From CAZZBK01 sp964652155 (lineage in GTDB: Bacteria > Planctomycetota > Planctomycetia > Pirellulales > PNKZ01): DNA of 53,033 bases. The notes below the pieces were generated by a model, which saw only the letters and a list, made by a program, of their open reading frames with translations, did no database searches and was not told the DNA's origin. The position numbers and the translations under genes are program-made. How positions within the stretch are numbered: the first letter of the stretch is position 1; each line of letters begins with the position of its first letter. Below are positions 50,808-53,033 of this stretch, piece after piece. The stretch covers positions 1 through 53,033 of the forward strand of contig CAZZBK010000019.1 of NCBI GenBank assembly GCA_964652155.1, in the 5' to 3' direction.

Positions 50808-51174
50808 GATGATCTCGCCATGATTAAGGGAACGGGTGGCCTAGTTTTACTCGGCGAAGGACGCGCGACGCAATCGGCTTGCCCCTGCCAACGGGCCAGC
50901 CCACCCGGGCGTGGCATGCTCGTGGGGGGCACGCGACCGCATCGTCGTTACGATCGGTCCCAGCCCGTCGACCTGGGCGCACAAACCGTTACAGCGTGCC
51001 CCCCGCTGTGTTTTACCACGGTCGATGACGAATGGCCGCCGGGCCACGAAGCACGTACTAGGGTTACGTAGTGTTTTCGCCCAACCGTTACCCGGGGCCC
51101 TTGACGGGGTGCTGGTACGCGATGAACCGGGGAGAACCAAAGCCCAACCCTCTCCAACAGGATGACAACGACCG
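50808..51174. other. 367-bp intergenic stretch
   Basis: This region lies between the divergent ceramidase-like and Hpt genes. I see no gene and no clear promoter, only scattered G-runs. An AGGA stands about 12 nt before the Hpt start. Confidence 0.5.
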
Positions 51175-51507
51175 ATGTCCTCAGCACTTGAAACCTCATG
51201 CGCACCTCTCCACTCGACGTTGCTCGACGAGGATATGGCGGAACTCGTGGAAGCGTTCATCGTCGAAATGCCTGAGCGCATCGCGGCGTTCGAGAGCGCC
51301 CTTGCGGAGCGTGATTGGCCGACCGTGCGACGGCTGGCGCATCGACTCAAAGGCTCCGCCGGCGGTCATGGCTTCGAGTTGCTCGGCGCGGTGGCGGGGA
51401 CCGTCGAGTTTGCCGTGGCTCAGGGCGGCGACGACCTGCTCGAGCGCGTGCATCAATTGCTGCATCAGTGCCGACGCGTGTGCAGTACACGAACGAGTCC
51501 TACTTAA
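51175..51507 (+). CDS. Hpt domain phosphotransfer protein
   Basis: This is a 110-residue four-helix protein with the Hpt motif R-R-L-A-H-R-L-K-G-S-A-G-G-H-G-F. His56 is the phosphorylated residue. Hpt proteins relay phosphate between hybrid histidine kinases and response regulators. No kinase is in the window. The adjacent downstream frame is a degraded response-regulator/HD-GYP gene that may once have been its partner. Confidence 0.88.
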   Translation: MSSALETSCAPLHSTLLDEDMAELVEAFIVEMPERIAAFESALAERDWPTVRRLAHRLKGSAGGHGFELLGAVAGTVEFAVAQGGDDLLERVHQLLHQCRRVCSTRTSPT

Positions 51508-51521
51508 GGGGCCCGCGCATC

Positions 51522-51695
51522 ATGGGGTTGATTTTAATCGTGGATGGCGATCCGGCGACATGTCGCCTGCTACGGCATTATCTGGCCTAGGTGCTGTCGC
51601 AAGCGGCGAACCAATCACCGATGGGGGGCTTATTGTCGATGGCCATGCATGTGGCCCGCTCGCATCACGAGCGTTGGGACGGCAGCGGTTATTGA
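51522..51695 (+). pseudogene. Remnant of a response-regulator/HD-GYP gene
   Basis: ATG 51522 starts MGLILIVDGDPATCRLLRHY-LA, the first strand and helix of a receiver domain, then a TAG at 51588-51590. The same frame continues to SMAMHVARSHHERWDGSGY, the H-H-E-R-x-D-G-x-G-Y core of an HD-GYP domain, and ends at TGA 51693-51695. About 200 or more residues between these parts are missing. The break after GSGY coincides with the start of a dispersed repeat. The gene lies 14 nt after the Hpt gene. Confidence 0.8.
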
Positions 51696-51714
51696 TCCTC
51701 AGATAATAAACTTA
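51689..51714 (+). repeat. Partial copy of the 105-bp dispersed repeat family
   Basis: TTATTGATCCTCAGATAATA and AACTTA match the first 26 bases of the copy at 52505, and similarity ends there. It abuts the truncated HD-GYP sequence. Confidence 0.65.
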
Positions 51715-51733
51715 GAGCGTCTAACAAAATGGC

Positions 51734-51786
51734 TGGGGACTATCCCATCTTTTCGAGTGCCGCCGAGAAAAATGGGACTGCCCCCC
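51734..51786. repeat. Imperfect long hairpin
   Basis: GGGGACTATCCCATCTTTTC pairs imperfectly with GAGAAAAATGGGACTGCCCC across a short loop. It lies between the HD-GYP remnant and the convergent P-II gene. Confidence 0.5.
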
Positions 51787-51925
51787 TCTCGGCTGCGAGC
51801 GTTGCTTTGACGACTTTGTGAACCTGCCGGTGAATGACCCCTCGACGATGGTGCTCCAAGCCGACACCAGCGTCGCCCCAACGCGCGCGATGCTGGTGAC
51901 GCAATTCTAGCGGTCGGTTACTGCT

Positions 51926-52273
51926 CTAGATGGCTTCGCCGCCGCGTTCGCCGGTGCGAATGCGGATGCAGTCGTCGAGCGGCAGGACAAAGATTTTTCC
52001 GTCGCCGATCTCCCCTTGCTCGCCGGTTCGGCCCCCCTTGATGATCGCCTCGATGGTCGGTTCGACAAACGCCTCGTTGACCGCGATTTGCAATTGCACC
52101 TTGCGCAGCAAATTCACCGCCACCTCGTGACCGCGATAGAGTTCCGTGTGCCCTTTCTGGCGACCAAAGCCCTGGCAGTCCAAGACGGTCAGTCGGAAAA
52201 CTTCGACCTCGGTGAGCGCGGCCTTGACCGCCTCGAGATGACTGGGCTGGATGATGGCGATGATCAGCTTCAT
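51926..52273 (-). CDS. P-II family nitrogen regulatory protein
   Basis: The 115-residue protein is a clear P-II trimer subunit: MKLIIAIIQPSHLEAVKAAL, the T-loop region G-F-G-R-Q-K-G-H-T-E-L-Y-R-G-H-E-V-A-V-N, the B-loop region T-G-E-Q-G-E-I-G-D-G-K-I-F-V, and a C-terminal R-x-R-T-G-E-R-G. In GlnB/GlnK Tyr51 at the tip of the T-loop is uridylylated; here residue 51 is Val. ATP/ADP/2-oxoglutarate sensing looks intact, but control by GlnD uridylylation is not expected. No amtB or glnA neighbour is visible in the window. Confidence 0.93.
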   Translation of the reverse strand: MKLIIAIIQPSHLEAVKAALTEVEVFRLTVLDCQGFGRQKGHTELYRGHEVAVNLLRKVQLQIAVNEAFVEPTIEAIIKGGRTGEQGEIGDGKIFVLPLDDCIRIRTGERGGEAI

Positions 52274-52406
52274 GGCGTGCGGCTCTAAGCTTGGCGAGTC
52301 CCTCGAATCGGCTTCAATCGTAGCCGTGGCGCGGTACGCGATACAAGCGTTGCCCCATCATCGCCGAGGGGGACAGGCCCCAGGCGTGATGTTCGTCGCA
52401 CAAAAA

Positions 52407-52453
52407 CCCCGGACTTGGACGGCACAGGCGGAGTGGCCGTCCAAGTCGCGGGG
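52407..52453. repeat. Strong stem-loop, 17-bp stem with one bulge
   Basis: CCCCGGACTTGGACGGC (52407-52423) pairs with GCCGTCCAAGTCGCGGGG (52436-52453) around a 12-nt loop. Twelve pairs are uninterrupted. There is no T-run, so it is either a structured element or a mobile-element end rather than a classic terminator. Confidence 0.7.
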
Positions 52454-52504
52454 CACCCTTCGAATTTCGGTCGGGCATCGCGCCGGGATGATGCTGACGG
52501 GGCG

Positions 52505-52608
52505 TTATTGATTCTCAGATAATGAACTTAACAGGCCAAGCAACGCGAGGCCGGTATTTACGGACTCCCAAGGGTCGTCCTGTGAACTTGATTACCTGAA
52601 CCTCAATA
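52505..52608 (+). repeat. Dispersed repeat of about 105 bp, copy 2
   Basis: It aligns to the reverse complement of 25762-25867 over its full length with one 1-nt gap. The first 26 bases also match 51689-51714. The flanks are unrelated. Confidence 0.75.
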
Positions 52609-52671
52609 GCCGATGTTTCGCGGTCGACAAATCGCCCGACGGGGCATCGCTTGCGGGGCGATAAAAATTAC

Positions 52672-52696
52672 CCGCAGGTGGGGCCCTCACCTGCGG
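52672..52696. repeat. Perfect 9-bp hairpin
   Basis: CCGCAGGTG, loop GGGCCCT, CACCTGCGG. It is isolated in the gene-free right edge. Confidence 0.6.
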
Positions 52697-53033
52697 ATAA
52701 CGCATCGCACGCCGCTGACGAGGAAAAGCAACTGGCGTGCCAGAGCCCATCATTGTCCACGGAGAAATACTGCAACACGCAATGCTGTATGGGATTACAA
52801 ATAATTCCGGCCGCAGCTCTTGTCCCTGCGCTGGACTCCATGCCCGGCGTGTTGCCCTGACTGTGAGCAGCCCTCGTTGCAACTCTAGGCAATCGCCTGC
52901 GGTCGTCTACGTGTGAGCGTCTTCAAAGTTGGTAAATCGTAGGATCTGGCATCAAGGCATCATTCAGCGGGTGGCTGGCGGTTTGCGTCTGCAAACCCCG
53001 GCTCACTTCGAGGCGGTGTCACATGTCACTCGC

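Larger units (their letters stand above)
52274..53033. other. 760-bp gene-free right edge
   Basis: No credible gene is present. The stretch holds two strong stem-loops and one copy of the 105-bp repeat, listed separately. After 52700 I see nothing recognisable. Confidence 0.6.

Overview
The window is high-GC, densely coded bacterial DNA that reads as a planctomycete, probably of the Pirellulales. The signs are a PSCyt1/DUF1549/DUF1553 protein followed by a DUF1501 protein, secreted PQQ-propeller proteins, a Cys-type sulfatase, a DUF4838 protein, neutral-ceramidase-like proteins, and a giant ELWxxDGT repeat protein with the planctomycete 'LE(S/P)R-x-(M/L)L' N-terminal motif. No mobile-element transposase or integrase gene is visible. 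There are traces of decay, integration and repeat activity.

Layout. 1-3971 looks like the worn end of an integrated element: an ABM monooxygenase, a NUDIX pseudogene with two nonsense codons, a PQQ-propeller protein and a broken alpha/beta-hydrolase pseudogene, ending at a 3' fragment of a tRNA-Arg(CCT) gene. 4055-12163 carries RidA-like and Dabb proteins, a HEAT-repeat membrane protein, the DUF1549/1553 plus DUF1501 pair and an MFS transporter. 12208-20028 is largely housekeeping: thiC, a nucleotidyltransferase-like/TPM pair, a PQQ protein, a CDGSH Fe-S protein, and sufU-sufS overlapping by ATGA. 20149-25547 holds a sulfatase, a small hydrolase, divergent GntR (FCD) and ArsR-type regulators around a perfect 24-bp palindrome, and proC. 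26078-38319 is a block of secreted hydrolases (two esterases, a TPR-ceramidase-like protein, a DUF4838 protein) and the ELWxxDGT protein. It also contains a nearly identical duplicated 3' fragment of one esterase.

38360-43551 has two small secreted proteins and then DNA topoisomerase VI: top6B and top6A, separated by an AT-richer nucleotidyltransferase gene. 43702-49121 has a hydroxyisobutyrate-dehydrogenase-like enzyme, a DUF423 membrane protein, a 100-N assembly gap with identical 55-bp flanks, a coiled-coil membrane protein pair, lnt and an MBL-fold phosphodiesterase-like protein. 49350-53033 has a second ceramidase-like protein, an Hpt protein next to a gutted response-regulator/HD-GYP pseudogene, a P-II protein without the uridylylation tyrosine, and a gene-free tail with hairpins.

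Several short repeat families recur (GTTAGCCGCGACG, CCCCAAGCCGG, ATAGCCGGTCC, and a family of about 105 bp). They often sit at the 3' ends of genes and in some cases supply the stop codons. The most unusual gene arrangement is the topoisomerase VI operon with its inserted nucleotidyltransferase. I recognise no complete undescribed defence or biosynthetic system.
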